A DNA stretch of 64,000 nucleotides from Takakia lepidozioides (Eukaryota; Streptophyta; Takakiopsida; Takakiales; Takakiaceae). How positions within the stretch are numbered: the stretch's first letter is position 1; each line of letters starts with the position of its first letter. Below, in pieces: positions 24,001-35,192 of this stretch. The translations under genes were made by a program, and so were the position numbers. The notes beneath the pieces are model-generated. The model had not been told where the DNA came from and did no database searches. It worked only from the letters and a program-made list of their open reading frames with translations. The stretch is taken from assembly GCA_030704615.1 (NCBI GenBank), contig CM060732.1:43751053-43815052 (forward strand). Direction: 5' to 3'.

Positions 24001-26337
24001 AATGCGGCCACCTGCCCACCAGCTCCACAGGGGAATGCAACCATAAGCTTTCAATCTAAGAAAGAGAAGGATGCACTGCAATTCCTGTTGACCGATATCA
24101 AATAGTGAAAAACATCAATCATCATATGAGATGCTCTAAACCTCGCATTTCAGTGTAAGTCTTCCTTACAGCAGCAAAAATGAAAAACATCACTCGTTGT
24201 AAGAGAAGCTCTAATTCAGCGTCATTCTTCCCTACAGCAGTAAACGAATCACTGGACATACATCAAAGTGAGAACCACAAACCTGTGGCAATAGCAATGA
24301 GCTCCAACTCCACTCCTCCAACCCACCGTACAGCTGGTAACCCACGGTGCATCAGCAAGTGATTGGCTTCGTCATCAAAACCCCATTGACAGATCACTAG
24401 TGTGGCACCAGCATCCTGCACACGAGTACAGAGATCAGATATCTTTCATATCCAAGCCTGCAAAATCTGCAGAATAAGCAAAGAAACATATCTCATACCT
24501 TGCACTGCTGCACCATCTCATCGAAGTACTTCTTCTCAGAATCGCGCAGAGCTGCAAACTTCTCAACCGAGTCAATGTCCACCTTATGCTTGGTCTTGGG
24601 CTTTGGGGGTTCAAAGGGGCACGTCAGGATGGCAATTTTAGCATTCTCAATTTGCTTCGGCATCTGGGGGTGGCTCATATCCTTGTCAACCACTATACCA
24701 TAGACAAGCTCTGTGTCTTCTAGCTTTCCCCCCACTTTCCCTTCCACTTTGATCAGATCCAGATTCACATCTTGCCTCTCTAGGTCAGCCACTGCCAAAA
24801 CAGCTTTCACAGCAATCTCTGCCAACATCCGCTTACACCGTCCCACACTGCAACACAGAATGCCAACCCCAGGGTTAGTCCAGTGGGAATGTTGCCCCTT
24901 GCTTTTGAGCTAGTCATATGATAGATTAGAACAATCCAGGATGCAACTGTTTCAAATAGATGTCTGAAAGAGAAGCACAAGTGGGAGAAGTACAGAATAA
25001 AGCACAGAAGTACAGAATAAAATTGAGTTCATAAATGAAGCTTCAGAGAGAGAAACTTGTACATCTTAGAAGAGAGGGTGGTCATGCAAGTCTGGACAAG
25101 CGCCTCAGAACTGGAGAGGCTGAACTCAAATTTGTGTGCAATAAGTGACAGGTGATCCACTGCCAGCTTGGAAGCCATTTCATAGCCCTCAGCCACCCGG
25201 ATAGGATGAATTCCCCGTTCTAGCAGCACCTCAGCCTGCTCAAGTAAGGCTCCAGCCAATACCACCACGCCAGTTGTCCCATCACCAATCTCATAGTCCT
25301 GGCTTCGAGAGAGCTCCACCATCAGCTTCCCTATTTGGTTTTCAACCTCCATCTGCTCCAAGATTGTAGCCCCATCATTTGCTGCCATACATCACAAAAC
25401 ACCTAATATCAGTTCATTGCCAAAGGGTTGACCATGCAAGCAACAAGCAGTATGCCAGAGTTTGATTTTTACCCTAACCTTACCAGAAAATATGCATGTG
25501 GCCAAAAAGCAAGGTGCAGAGATGGAAAGCAGCATGAGGTTCTTCAACATGTGTAAGGTGTACATAGAGCAGTCGAGAATTTTTTCTGTGGGACTTATAA
25601 TCTCCATTAGGAGAAAAACACATGAGGAATGCAGAAGCACTGCATGAGTCCCTATACTGATTAGATGCAAACTCCAAATCTGAGGTGATACAGGCACGAG
25701 TGTACACAATGATCTGCCAACCAACTGGGCAGGGCCCACTCAAACCAAGACAGAAAAGATCTTGACTGGAGCTGTGTGCAGTTGCTATGCATCCTCAGGT
25801 CATAGTGTGTCTAAACGTCTAAACCTCGGAGCAAAGCACATCTAGCCATAATCTGACCTTAACTGGGTAAAAATTGACGGAACCCTAAAGGCAATAATGT
25901 TCTTTCTTAGCGAGATGACAATCTTCTAAGGAACGATGAGACAAAACAGAAAGACAAAAACGTGACCAGGACACAGCTCCAGAGGGAACCCTGACAACAC
26001 CATAAAAAGACAAACTCAAAAATCACGGAATGAGGTGAAAAACTGCGTATCAGGTTATTGGAGATCACATGAATTATTCGAGAAAGGGTTGAGAGATAAC
26101 AAGCATATACTACCAAGAAGACAAGAAGAGGTTCTCACTGATGGTGACGTCGCCGTCGGCACTCTGCAACATCTTGTCCATGCCCTTGGGGCCAAGAGAA
26201 GTTCGCAAAATGCGAGCCACGGATTTGGCCGCCATGATGTTGGCCTTCTGTGCATCCAGCCCCCGCACCCGCGATTTCTGTTCCTGCTCGCGGATGATGA
26301 TGAACGGCCGCCCATACTCGTCGAACGCCAACGCCAT
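21002..26337 (-). CDS. CCT5: T-complex protein 1 subunit epsilon (CCT5), 9 exons, 535 aa
   Basis: Epsilon subunit of the cytosolic chaperonin CCT/TRiC, which folds actin, tubulin and other clients using ATP. Exons on the minus strand: 26337-26139, 25381-25063, 24847-24499, 24415-24283, 24011-23959, 23669-23567, 21994-21828, 21532-21419 and 21172-21002. Every junction is GT-AG and in phase, and the total of 536 codons equals the usual length. Landmarks: [18 protein letters not shown] start, [21 protein letters not shown] (68-74), the ATP site GDGTT (99-103), [51 protein letters not shown], the nucleotide-site loop GGGSAEI and [19 protein letters not shown]. An ATG seven codons upstream (26358) is in frame, but the family starts at MALAF. 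Intron 6 (21995-23566) holds a LINE in the sense orientation. Confidence 0.96.
22494..23431 (-). mobile_element. LINE copy inside CCT5 intron 6, 5'-truncated, with about 13-bp target duplication
   Basis: 938 bp match the C-terminal ORF2 region of the other LINE copies, from [16 protein letters not shown] to the C-terminus. The element ends (minus strand) in GAGTACAAT with no poly-A. Flanks are AAGGACAGGAAAG (22481-22493) and AAGGGCAGGAAAG (23432-23444), a 13-bp duplication with one mismatch. Relative to the copy at 46 kb, about 70 bp are deleted just downstream of the zinc-knuckle region, removing the HFLIHC half and shifting frame. It lies in the same orientation as CCT5 and should be spliced out with the intron. 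Confidence 0.92.
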
Positions 26338-26579
26338 GGCTGCAAATACAAAATGCAAGCCAATGCAACCTCCTAACCGTCGCTACAGTCGTGTCTCTGG
26401 CGCGCTGTGTGCACGCAACCTACAATTCCAATTGCGACCACCTGCCTTCCCGCCCCCTCTGCACCGATCCCTTGAAAGCCCCCCTCACCACAACACCTCT
26501 GAAACACATGGTGCTAGGAAGAAAGATCCCAAAACCCTAATAAGAGAGAGAGAGAGAGGCTGCAGGAAGAGTGAGGGAG

Positions 26580-26880
26580 ATTTTGTTTAACTATTTACAT
26601 GAATTCGCCTTATATTGATTTTTCCTACCCTCAGGATAAGGGTATATATGATTTTGGGGGTCAAACTTATCCTCAGGGTAAGGGTATAATTGTTTTTTGA
26701 AAATATTTACCCTCCGGGTAAGGGTATATAATTTTTTTGGTAGACATTTACCCTAAGGGTAAGGGTATTGGGTGCCACATATACCATGAGGGTAAGGGTA
26801 ATTGCAGGATAATGGTACCATTTTTATATCCTTGGATATCCCAGGGTAATTATAAAGGGTAAATTAATCTAATTAATTTA
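26580..26880 (+). repeat. Cluster of ACCCT-N-AGGGTAAGGGTA iterons
   Basis: At least five degenerate copies of a short palindromic motif with a direct extension (TACCCTMAGGGTAAGGGTA and variants) recur every 50-60 bp in AT-rich DNA immediately upstream of CCT5. The same motif recurs at 28105-28300. The arrangement resembles subterminal transposase-binding repeats of a DNA transposon, but I could not find clean terminal inverted repeats. Confidence 0.7.
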
Positions 26881-27821
26881 ATTTGTGAATTTTATTAAAT
26901 ACTTAGAATAAAGCATTTCAACTATGTAACATCCCCATTATATAGAATTTAAGGGGCTATGCCTTTTTTTCTTTTTTCTTTTTTCTTTTTTAAATAAAAA
27001 GGCATTGGCCAATTCAATAATTTTTGGGGAAAAATTAACCCCATTGATGGCATAAGGCATGATACACATCCATGGCATAATCAAGAGAGACTGCCGAACC
27101 TGCCATGACGAGGACCAAAAAGGTCCGGGGATGAGAGGACGGTCGACCATAGTCGGCCATACCCCATGCAGTTCAATGATGCATAAATGCAGAAAATTAA
27201 ATGTTGTGTTGTACCCCTACGAAGAAGGATCAAAATTTGTAACTGCCTGCCTAGTGAGGACTTTTGACTAGCATTCTGGAGAGCCCAGGAAGAAAGACGA
27301 TGTGATCAGTGATCGAAGTTGAGCTTCAACGAACTCTTGCCCTTGATGTGTCTCCAGTTGATGTCTCGGTCAAAGTCTGGCGATTCAGGGTAGTGGCGAG
27401 TTGCAATTTCTCCATTCTTGAGGGATGGAACCCCAAATGTAGGTTGTTGGCGCATGCCTTTTATTTTGAAAAAATAAATTATTTACTTTTTTTGTGGCTT
27501 ATGAATAGCAAAATTTTAGCCCTCATTTATGCTCCTCTAATGGCCCTAAAATATAATAACAAAACAAGGCATTTGATCATAATGAGGTCCAAAATCACCA
27601 GCGCTTGAAGCAGACTCTTTGCACGATAGAGAGAATGGCGGGGACTGAGGAAGGAGAGAGCTCGGCAGTAGCACACGCTTTTTGCAAGAAGGAGAGAGTG
27701 GCAAGGACCGGTCTTGGAGCATAAGCTGCGGCCAGAGGAAGACCAACGAAGGGAAAAAAATAAAAAATAAAAATAAAAATGCTAGTGTTTGCCTTCTCTA
27801 CTAGCAAATACCACACCTACC
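26881..27821. other. Unassigned AT-rich interior between iteron clusters
   Basis: No recognisable protein or RNA gene. It may be the interior of the DNA-transposon remnant whose iterons lie on both sides. Confidence 0.35.
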
Positions 27822-28041
27822 AATAGTTGGTAGCTCAGATGGAAAGTGCACTTATTGCCACCCAGCAGGTTCTGGGGTCAAATCTTGCTACCTTGATGGC
27901 TGTGGTATGTTGTGGGCGGTGTCCCATGCGTAAGCCTTCACGGCGAGGTTACTCTGAAAGAGGTTATTTTTTCCTCTCACTATAACTAAGGGGACTGATT
28001 TGTGAGCTGTCCCTTTAAAAATATATAGATATATATATATA
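27822..28041 (+). mobile_element. tRNA-derived SINE
   Basis: The head contains an A-box-like TAGCTCAGATGG (27831-27842) and a degenerate B box GGGGTCAAATC (27874-27884). The body holds GAGGTTATTTTTTCCTC, and the 3' end reads AAGGGGACTGATTTGTGAGC then TGTCCC, followed by A-rich and AT-repeat sequence. The 3' half shares its motif order with the tails at about 12.97, 38.5 and 43.3 kb. It is not a tRNA gene because the cloverleaf is incomplete. Confidence 0.75.
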
Positions 28042-28104
28042 CCACACCTAAACCTAAACCTAGTAATCAAATTATTATACCCTTCCCTATTACCCGGCCA
28101 TTGA

Positions 28105-28304
28105 ACAGATTTACCCTCAGGGTAAGGGTATCCTTCCAAATTTCAAACCCCAGTGTATAATCCATTAAGGGTACAACAAAAATAATCACCCCTGACAAGG
28201 GTAGGGTAAGGGTATTTTGGAATTTCCAGGGTACGGTATATCCATATACCCTTATTGGGTTTTACCCTCAGGGTATAATGGCAGAAAAAGGGTATCCTTC
28301 CAAC
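28105..28304 (+). repeat. Second cluster of AGGGTAAGGGTA iterons
   Basis: The iterons (TTACCCTCAGGGTAAGGGTA and variants, GGGTATCCTTCCAA twice) match the cluster at 26.6-26.9 kb. The right edge, GGGTATCCTTCCAACATTG, resembles the end of a hAT-type element (CAATGTTGG read inward). I cannot define the matching left end. Confidence 0.6.
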
Positions 28305-28346
28305 ATTGGTTTGAACCCCGGATCACCTGGTTATATGATTAGGTAA

Positions 28347-29100
28347 GTTGGAACCAGTGTTGGACCGGTATGTGGGGGTGAGACGAGGTATCAGCACGGG
28401 TAAGGGTACCATACCAGGCGGGGATAAGCAACTGGCGATACCCTGGGCAGAACATATTGGGGGCAATATAGTATAATGCTAATACCTGGGCTCCTACCAG
28501 ACTAGCCTGGTATCGCAAGGAACGCAACTTTGTTGATACCAGTACTATGTCTTCCACCGTCGCTTGCACCCTAGGTATCAATATGTGGAGCGTTAGGGAT
28601 TTAGGGTGCAGCAATGGAGAGTTGCGGCTCTTTGATTGAGACGATCTGAATGGCGATTTTGGGGGCTCTGGTTTTGCCATTCAAAATTCTGCTTAGGCTT
28701 GGAGCATTGTCTCATTTATCAGCCTGTAATATGGCTCTTGTAAGGTGACCTCAAATTACCTAAGGTGAGATCTAGCTCCTTGTTATTATAAATTGCGGCA
28801 CTCAACCGCTGAAGTGCTCACCTCAGCGGTATAATTTGGACAGATTTTTATTTTTCAGTTTAAAAAATAAAAATAAAAAATTGTATTGATACCAGTATTG
28901 ATATACCCCTAATATAAGATTTGAAATTTGAAATACTGATACCATACCATACCAAACCAATATACATACCAGACTGGTACATTAAAAGCTTAATACCTAT
29001 CTTGATACCATTACCTGCCAGGTATGAAGGAGGCCTCTGACAATACTATTCCCTGGCTGGTATGAAATGTTGATGATACCGGTCCAACATTGGTTGGAAC
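28347..29100. mobile_element. 738-bp hAT-type non-autonomous element with perfect 8-bp target duplication
   Basis: The element 28355-29092 begins CAGTGTTGGACCGGTAT and ends ATACCGGTCCAACATTG, near-perfect terminal inverted repeats of about 17 bp with one mismatch. It is flanked by perfect 8-bp duplications GTTGGAAC (28347-28354 and 29093-29100), diagnostic of hAT transposition. Inside are many GGTAT/ATACC motifs near both ends (for example GGTATCAGCACGGGTAAGGG and ACCATACCATACCAAACC), probably transposase-binding repeats. No transposase is encoded. Confidence 0.9.
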
Positions 29101-29805
29101 CAGAGCGAATAGGAATGCCGACACTCTAGACAGTTTCTCTTCCTCAATACCACCATTCCATCTCCAACTCAAAGAAGTCAAGCTCGTCACTGGTGCATGC
29201 CAATGGGATCGTAGACGTGTCAGGCAGGTGAGGCCGGTGTAACTAAGAGCCATTTCGCCTTGCGGCTACTGCGCCCTTTTCGGGGGTGGGCCTTATAAAA
29301 GAAAAGATGCGAATCTCAGAGGGTCTTGCTCAATCGAGCAGATAGTGGGCAAATCTAGAGCTGCTCGCGACTATGTAATGACGTTCTTCATTCACTGGCT
29401 TCCTCTTGGTTGACCACTCTTGGGAGTGGACTCCCCAAACCATCTTCCAACCAGTGGGCTTTGGTGGTCTTGCAGGGGCAGCTCCTGTGGTATTTGTCCA
29501 TGATACTTCTCCTTTAGGTCATGTGTTATTCCCTTTTAGAATTGACACGACCACCTTGACTCTCCATCTCATCAACGTCAATCCTATTTCTACCCTCCAT
29601 ATCCCCCTGACTCCAATTGGAGTTTGCTGCTGGTCTGATTTGTTAGGTGCCTATGGAGCCCGGACTGGAACCGCGAACCAGTCCATCAGAGAAGAACGTA
29701 ACCACTGAAACTTCGGAGCTGATCTTTACGGACACCTGCAGGTGACAAGATTTCAGGCAAGCTAATGGCTTTAAGAGGTTAGGGATTCGTGATGAAGAAC
29801 GAGCA
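29101..29805. other. No gene seen; left flank of the chromovirus
   Basis: A GCCTTGCGGCTACTGCGCCC to TTTTCGGGGGTGGG block at about 29257-29295 recurs at about 38620-38665. A reading frame at 29406-29708 has no recognisable domain. Confidence 0.35.
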
Positions 29806-29810
29806 CTGTG

Positions 29811-30538
29811 TGTCGCGGCCCTTTGCCTTGAGGGCAGGGGGTCGGGATACATGAGGGGCTGCCCCTGTGGTGGGGGCAGCAACAGTGATAGGTATTGGGG
29901 GGCTGAAGCACCCTTGAGTGCCCAAGGCACTCAGGGAAGCGGAGGCGCTCACTAGGTGGAGCCCCGCACACCGGGTTGCGGTGGGGGTGGCTCCACAAGG
30001 GGTGGTGGTAGCTTAGCGGGACTTAGTGGGGGTGGCATAGGACTCACCATGGGGGCGGAGAACTCATGGTGGGAGTCGTGGGGAGTCTTGGGACTCATCA
30101 CAGTCCATAGGGGCCGTGGTGAGTGGGCCAAGACTCACCGCGACTCATCACCGGGAGTCGAGGGTTTTCGTGGTGGTTCGCCAGAAAATGGCATGGCTGG
30201 TTGTGAAACCCCCGCGGACAGCTACAGAAGTATATATAGGGAGTAGTAACCCCGAGAACGGTGCAAGCCCGTTGGTGACCAAAAACTAGTGAGTAAGCGA
30301 GCGAGCCGGAAAGCGACCAAAGAGTGGGGAGCTGTTCCGGACTGCCAATTACCAAAGGGAATTCCCGCTGGTTCCAAATCGGTGGAGGGTTCTTCGGGAG
30401 AACAAAGGGGGACCGTTATGCCCTGGTGAGCAGCCGAAGCTCCAAATTGGCCCGGCGGCCAGGTTGGGAGTTAGGCGCGCGCATCAAAGTGAATAACTAT
30501 GACTTGAAGGGGAGCTTATCGAAGTGAGGTTCGCGACA
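29811..30538 (+). repeat. 5' long terminal repeat
   Basis: 728 bp, TGTCGCGG to CGCGACA. It carries a TATATATA box at 30231-30238, so transcription probably starts about 25-35 bp further on. Confidence 0.95.
30231..30238 (+). promoter_or_regulatory. TATA box of the 5' LTR
   Basis: TATATATA preceded by GCTACAGAAG inside the 5' LTR; the identical box in the 3' LTR is at 36516-36523. It is the only strong TATA-like element in the LTR. Confidence 0.7.
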
Positions 30539-30540
30539 TT

Positions 30541-30552
30541 TGGTATCAGAGC
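30541..30552 (+). other. Primer binding site (initiator tRNA-Met type)
   Basis: TGGTATCAGAGC lies two bases after the 5' LTR and is complementary to the 3' end of initiator methionine tRNA, the usual primer of plant Ty3/gypsy and Ty1/copia elements. Confidence 0.9.
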
Positions 30553-30593
30553 TTAGAGTTCAGTACGCGATCATCCTTGGGATTGGCCTCATC

Positions 30594-33500
30594 ATGGGGT
30601 CGGGCAAGCCAAAGCGAAAGCGGAACGGCCCAAAAGATGATGATCCTGGTGAGCCCGATGGGGCCGACGTGTCACCGAAGCGACTGTTTGAGGAAGCGAC
30701 GCACGTTTCTGAAAACGAGGCCGCTCAAGAGCGGGAGGAATCCGAGGAGTCGGAGCCCGAGGAATCCCTGAGAGCTCCGACAGACCAACAGATGCCTCCC
30801 ATGCCGGCAGCTTTTTGGGAAGGGTTGTTGGCGTAGTTTGGCGGGACGTTGAAAGACGTGTTGAAGGCGGCTAATGCCACTTCCGCTAAGGCAAAGTTTA
30901 AGGTGAAGCCTAAGGAACCCGGCACCTTTGAGGGCGTCCGAAATCGGAAGGCACTCAACACCTGGCTCTTGGAGCTAGAGCAGTACTTCCGGGCGGCCAA
31001 GTTGAGTGACGAGGATCGGGTGGAAGTGGCTCCCACCTATTTGAGGGGCTATGCTCAACAATGGTGGCAGAAACACCTTCACGACCGAGATCCAAGCCCG
31101 GAAACCTTGAACTGGAGTGGGTTCAAGGAATTGATGAAGAGACAGTTTGTGCCCCTCAACGCGTCCTGGCTTGCTCGGGACAAGATGAGAAATTTGAAGC
31201 AAACAGATGACATTCGGGGGTATGTCCAGGCTTTCAATGTGCTGTTGCTCGAAGTCGCGGACATGGCAGAACCAGAAATGGTCTTCAACTTTGTGGCGGG
31301 ACTGGCCCCATGGGCCAGGCGGAAGTTGGAGGAGAAGCCACCCAAAACTTTGAATGAGGCAATTGAGAGGGCTGAATGTTTCGGCTGACGTTGGTAGTAA
31401 GACTTACCTTCATATATAGAATTAATCCGGGTTTTCCATAGGGGTGAGAGACAAGGCCGTACGGAGCTGAACCACAAGAAGACCCGGCGGGAAGGTGACT
31501 CCTTCCGACCGGAAAAGAAGTGGGATAGGCCACGCGGCGACAATGACACGTGGAAATCGAAGGGAGGGCCTTCACACGTCAAGGCGGCACCCGGTGCTTC
31601 GAAAGGAAAAGCGGGTGGAGCGGCTTATGGCGGACAAAATGCGACCTTTGATGGAGTGTGTTTCAATTGCGGGGAGCCCGGGCACATGGCCAAGAAGTGC
31701 ACGAAACCTCGACAATTGAACATGACTCGGGCAACCACGGAGCTGTCGGAAGATACCATCAGTCGCTTGGTGGAAGCGGTGGTCGCCAGGACTTGCAAGG
31801 TAGGCAAATATTCTTGTGAGTTGTATCAGGAAACTGACACATTGCGTAAAGGGAGTCACTTATTGTTCGTGGATGGGATAATATCCGGAACTAACGTGTC
31901 ATTGTTGGTGGACACAGGAGCGTCGCACTCCTTCATGACACCGGCAACGGCACAAAAGCTGGGACTCCCGACAACTGACGTAGGGGCCTCTATTGAGGTG
32001 CGTTCTGCCAAAGGAGAACCGCAATTGGCGACGAGGTTGGCGTTTGATGTTCCTCTTCAACTAGGGAGTTGGGAGGGACGTGAGAACTTCACCATCTGCG
32101 AGATCGATGGAGCGGATCTCATTTTGGGGATGACATTTTTGAGCAAATCCGGAGCGGTCATAGATGGCCGCAAGAGGATAGTCACGCTGCCATGTTGGAA
32201 TGGTGGCGAGGTCTTACGAGTTTCGGAAACACCCAAACCCGTGGGAGGGCGAATAAACCTTTTGTCAGCAAGAGAGTGGGCCGTGGAGGAGGCACATGAG
32301 CCCCAATTTTTGCTCTACATTAGAGAAGTGAAGGGAGAAGGCAATGGAGAGCCGAGCCCAGATTGGATCAAGGGGATTTTGGAGAAATACCATGATGTGA
32401 TGCCAGAGGATTTGCCAAGCGGCTTGCCACCGCGAAGAGGAGTTGACCACAAGATTGAGGTGATACCGGGATCGGAACCGCCTGCCAAGGCGCCCTACCG
32501 GTTGAGCCACAGAGAGTTGGTCGAGCTGAAGACTCAGCTCAAGGATCTAATGTCAAAGGGGTACATCCGGCCGAGTAAGTCACCTTACGGAGCCCCGGTG
32601 CTATTTGCAGACAAGAAGGATGGGACGCTGCGGATATGTGTCGATTACAGGGTTCTGAATAAGGTGACTATAAAAAACCGGTACCCTTTGCCAATGATAG
32701 ACGACCTCTTCGATCGGTTGGCAGGAGCGAAGTATTTCAGCCGGATCGACTTGCGCTCCGGCTATCATCAAATTCGAGTGGCGGAAGGAGATGAGGAGAA
32801 GACCGCGTGCAGGACGAGGTATGGTTCGTATGAGTTCTTGGTGATGCTTTTTGGGCTCACCAACGCACCCGCGACCTTTAGCATGCTGATGAATAGCCTT
32901 TTCCAGGAGTGGTTGGATGACTTTGTGATCGTGTACATCGACGACATCTTGGTGTATTCGAAAACAAAGGAGGAGCACCTGCAGCACCTCAAAAGGGTGT
33001 TCCAGAAATTGCGAGAAGGGAAGCTGTATGCCAAAGCTTCAAAGTGCGAATTCGGGGTCACAAAAGTGGAATTCCTGGGGCATACGATTACACAGGATGG
33101 GATCAAAATGGATGACAGAAAGATGAGGGCAATTTTGGACTGGGAGCCTCCGACTTCGGTCCCGGGAGTGCAATCCTTCCTAGGACTCGCCTCCTATTAC
33201 CGGAAGTATGTGAGAAATTTCGCCAAAATCGCGGGTCCGCTGTCAAACCTTCTGTGTAAATCTAAAGTCTGGGCATGTAACACCTTTTGTGGCCAAGCTT
33301 TTGCTGAATTGAAGCAGCGGATGGCGGAAGCTCCAGTCTTGAAAATCCCGGAGTTCGATCTTCCGTTCGAGATACATACAGATGCGTCGGACTTCGCAAT
33401 TGGGGGTATACTGATGCAAGATGGACGTCCAGTGGCTTACGAAAGTAAGAAACTGAATGAAGTGGAGCGACGGTGGCCGACGCACGAGAAAGAGATGAAT

Positions 33501-35192
33501 GCGGTGGTGCACTGTCTTGAGCTTTGGCGCCACTATGTTGGTTCCAACCCAGTGAAGGTGTTCACGGACAATGTCACGGTGAAGTATTTTGCCACGCAGC
33601 CCAAGTTGTCCCCAAAACAACTTAGGTGGCAAGATACTTTGGCGGTGTTCGACGTGGATATCCAGTACAAACCGGGACGAGACAACGTGGTGGCCGATGC
33701 TTTAAGTAGAAAGCAGCAGCTCTTGTTGGTGTACAAGGGCAAGACGGCGCTCCAAAGGAAGATCCGAAAGGCTTGCCGGAAGGATGAGCTGGCGAAGTCC
33801 GTGATGCAGGACTTGAGGATGGGGGTTAAATCGTAGTTGCACTTGCAAAATGGACTGCTCCGGTATAAGCAAAAACATCTCTACGTGCCAAAGAGAAGGA
33901 TCAGAGATAGTCTCTTGAGAGAATGCCATGATAGCCCGCTTGCGGGCTACGGCGGAGCCAAGCGCACCGCGGCACTTTTGAAGAAAGAGTATTTCTGGCC
34001 CAAACTGAGGGAGGAGGCAGAGGAGTATGTCAAGACATGCACCACATGCCAACAAAACCGGAGCGAGTACAAAAAGCAAGCGGGGCTGTTACAACCCTTG
34101 CCGATTCCAGAGGGGACTTGGGAAAGCGTCTCGATGGATTTCATGACTGTTATGCCGCTATCAAAAGGATTCGATGCAATCATGGTGGTGGTGGATAGGT
34201 TGAGTAAAATGGGCCATTTCATCCCCACCAAGGAGACGGCAACGGCGCAGGAGACAGGGCGACTTTACTTCGCCCACGTCTTAAAGCATCATGGAGTCCC
34301 GAAGGATATTGTCTCGGACCGCGACCCAAAGTTTACGAGTAAATTTTGGAGGGCACTTTGGAAGAAGATGGGGACGAGGCTGAAGATGAGCACCGCCTTC
34401 CGACCTACGACCGACGGCCAAACAGAAAGAGTGAATTCCATAGTGAAGCAGATCTTGCGGAATTACGTGTCGGCAAACCAAACAGACTGGGTGGAACACT
34501 TAGACGCGGCGGAGTTCTGTTATAATAACACATAACACTCCGCAACGGGAGTTTCCCCTTTCGTATTGGTCTATGGAAAAGCACCTTTGGTGCTGACAAG
34601 TTGGGCTGCCCAGGACGTTGAGGAACAGGCAGTACTGGAAGAACGCGAGCGTTTGTTGAAGCTCGCAAAATACAACATTGCCAAAGCTAGGAAACGGTAT
34701 GAAAGGCAGGCGAATCGGAAGCGGAGAGAAGTGAAGTTTGAGGCAGGCACAGAGGTCTGGTTGAACATCAAGAATTTCCGACTACCTCCGGAAGTGAGTC
34801 CAAAGTTCGTACCTCCGTATGCGGGACATTTTCGCATTCGGAAGGTTATGAATGAGGATGTGTATGAATTGGAGCTGCCGGCAAATAGCAAGGTGCACCC
34901 AGTATTCCATGCCTCACTTTTGAAGCCTTACTTCAAAGATGAAGCGGGTCCGAATCGGCATCAAATGTTGCGTCCGCCACCTATGCTGTTGGATCATGAA
35001 AATGAACCTGAGTACGAGGTGGAGGCAATACTTAAGTCGAGGAGGTTCAAGAACCGAGAAACGGAGTATCTCGTCAAATGGAAGGGTTATCATCATGTTG
35101 AGGCATCTTGGGTACGTGCCTCAGAAATGGGAAACGCATCCGAGGCGGTCGCAGCTTTCGACGGGCGACCTCAAAAGCGAAAGAAGCGTTGA
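30594..35192 (+). pseudogene. Chromovirus gag-pol polyprotein, interrupted by stops
   Basis: One reading frame runs from ATG 30594 to 35192. Order: acidic N-terminus; gag core (GTFEGVRNRKALNTWLLELE, then YAQQWWQKHL); CCHC zinc knuckle [14 protein letters not shown] (about 31659-31700); protease LLVDTGAS (about 31902-31925); reverse transcriptase with YIDD (32934-32945); RNase H ([11 protein letters not shown]); integrase with an HHCC zinc region (about 33925-34055) and a DDE core with SMDFMTVMPL and SDRDPKFTSKFW; C-terminal chromodomain (about 35010-35130, EYEVEAILKSR and EYLVKWKGY). In-frame stops are TAG 30834, TGA 31386 and others in a foreign patch, TAG 33834 and TAA 34533. No frameshift separates the blocks, so the damage is mainly point mutation. 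The chromodomain places it among the chromoviruses. Confidence 0.93.
31383..31438 (-). mobile_element. 56-bp LINE-derived patch inside the gag region
   Basis: The sequence is the reverse complement of a LINE segment that codes [17 protein letters not shown], closest to the copy at 5.75-6.8 kb. It introduces several stops. No target duplication or LINE 3' terminus accompanies it, so it is not a normal LINE insertion. The gag-pol frame resumes afterwards in the same phase. Confidence 0.88.

Noticed and set aside
29406-29708. Plus-strand 100-codon frame as a LINE endonuclease fragment
   Set aside because: A few hydrophobic words suggested it, but no catalytic motif is present.
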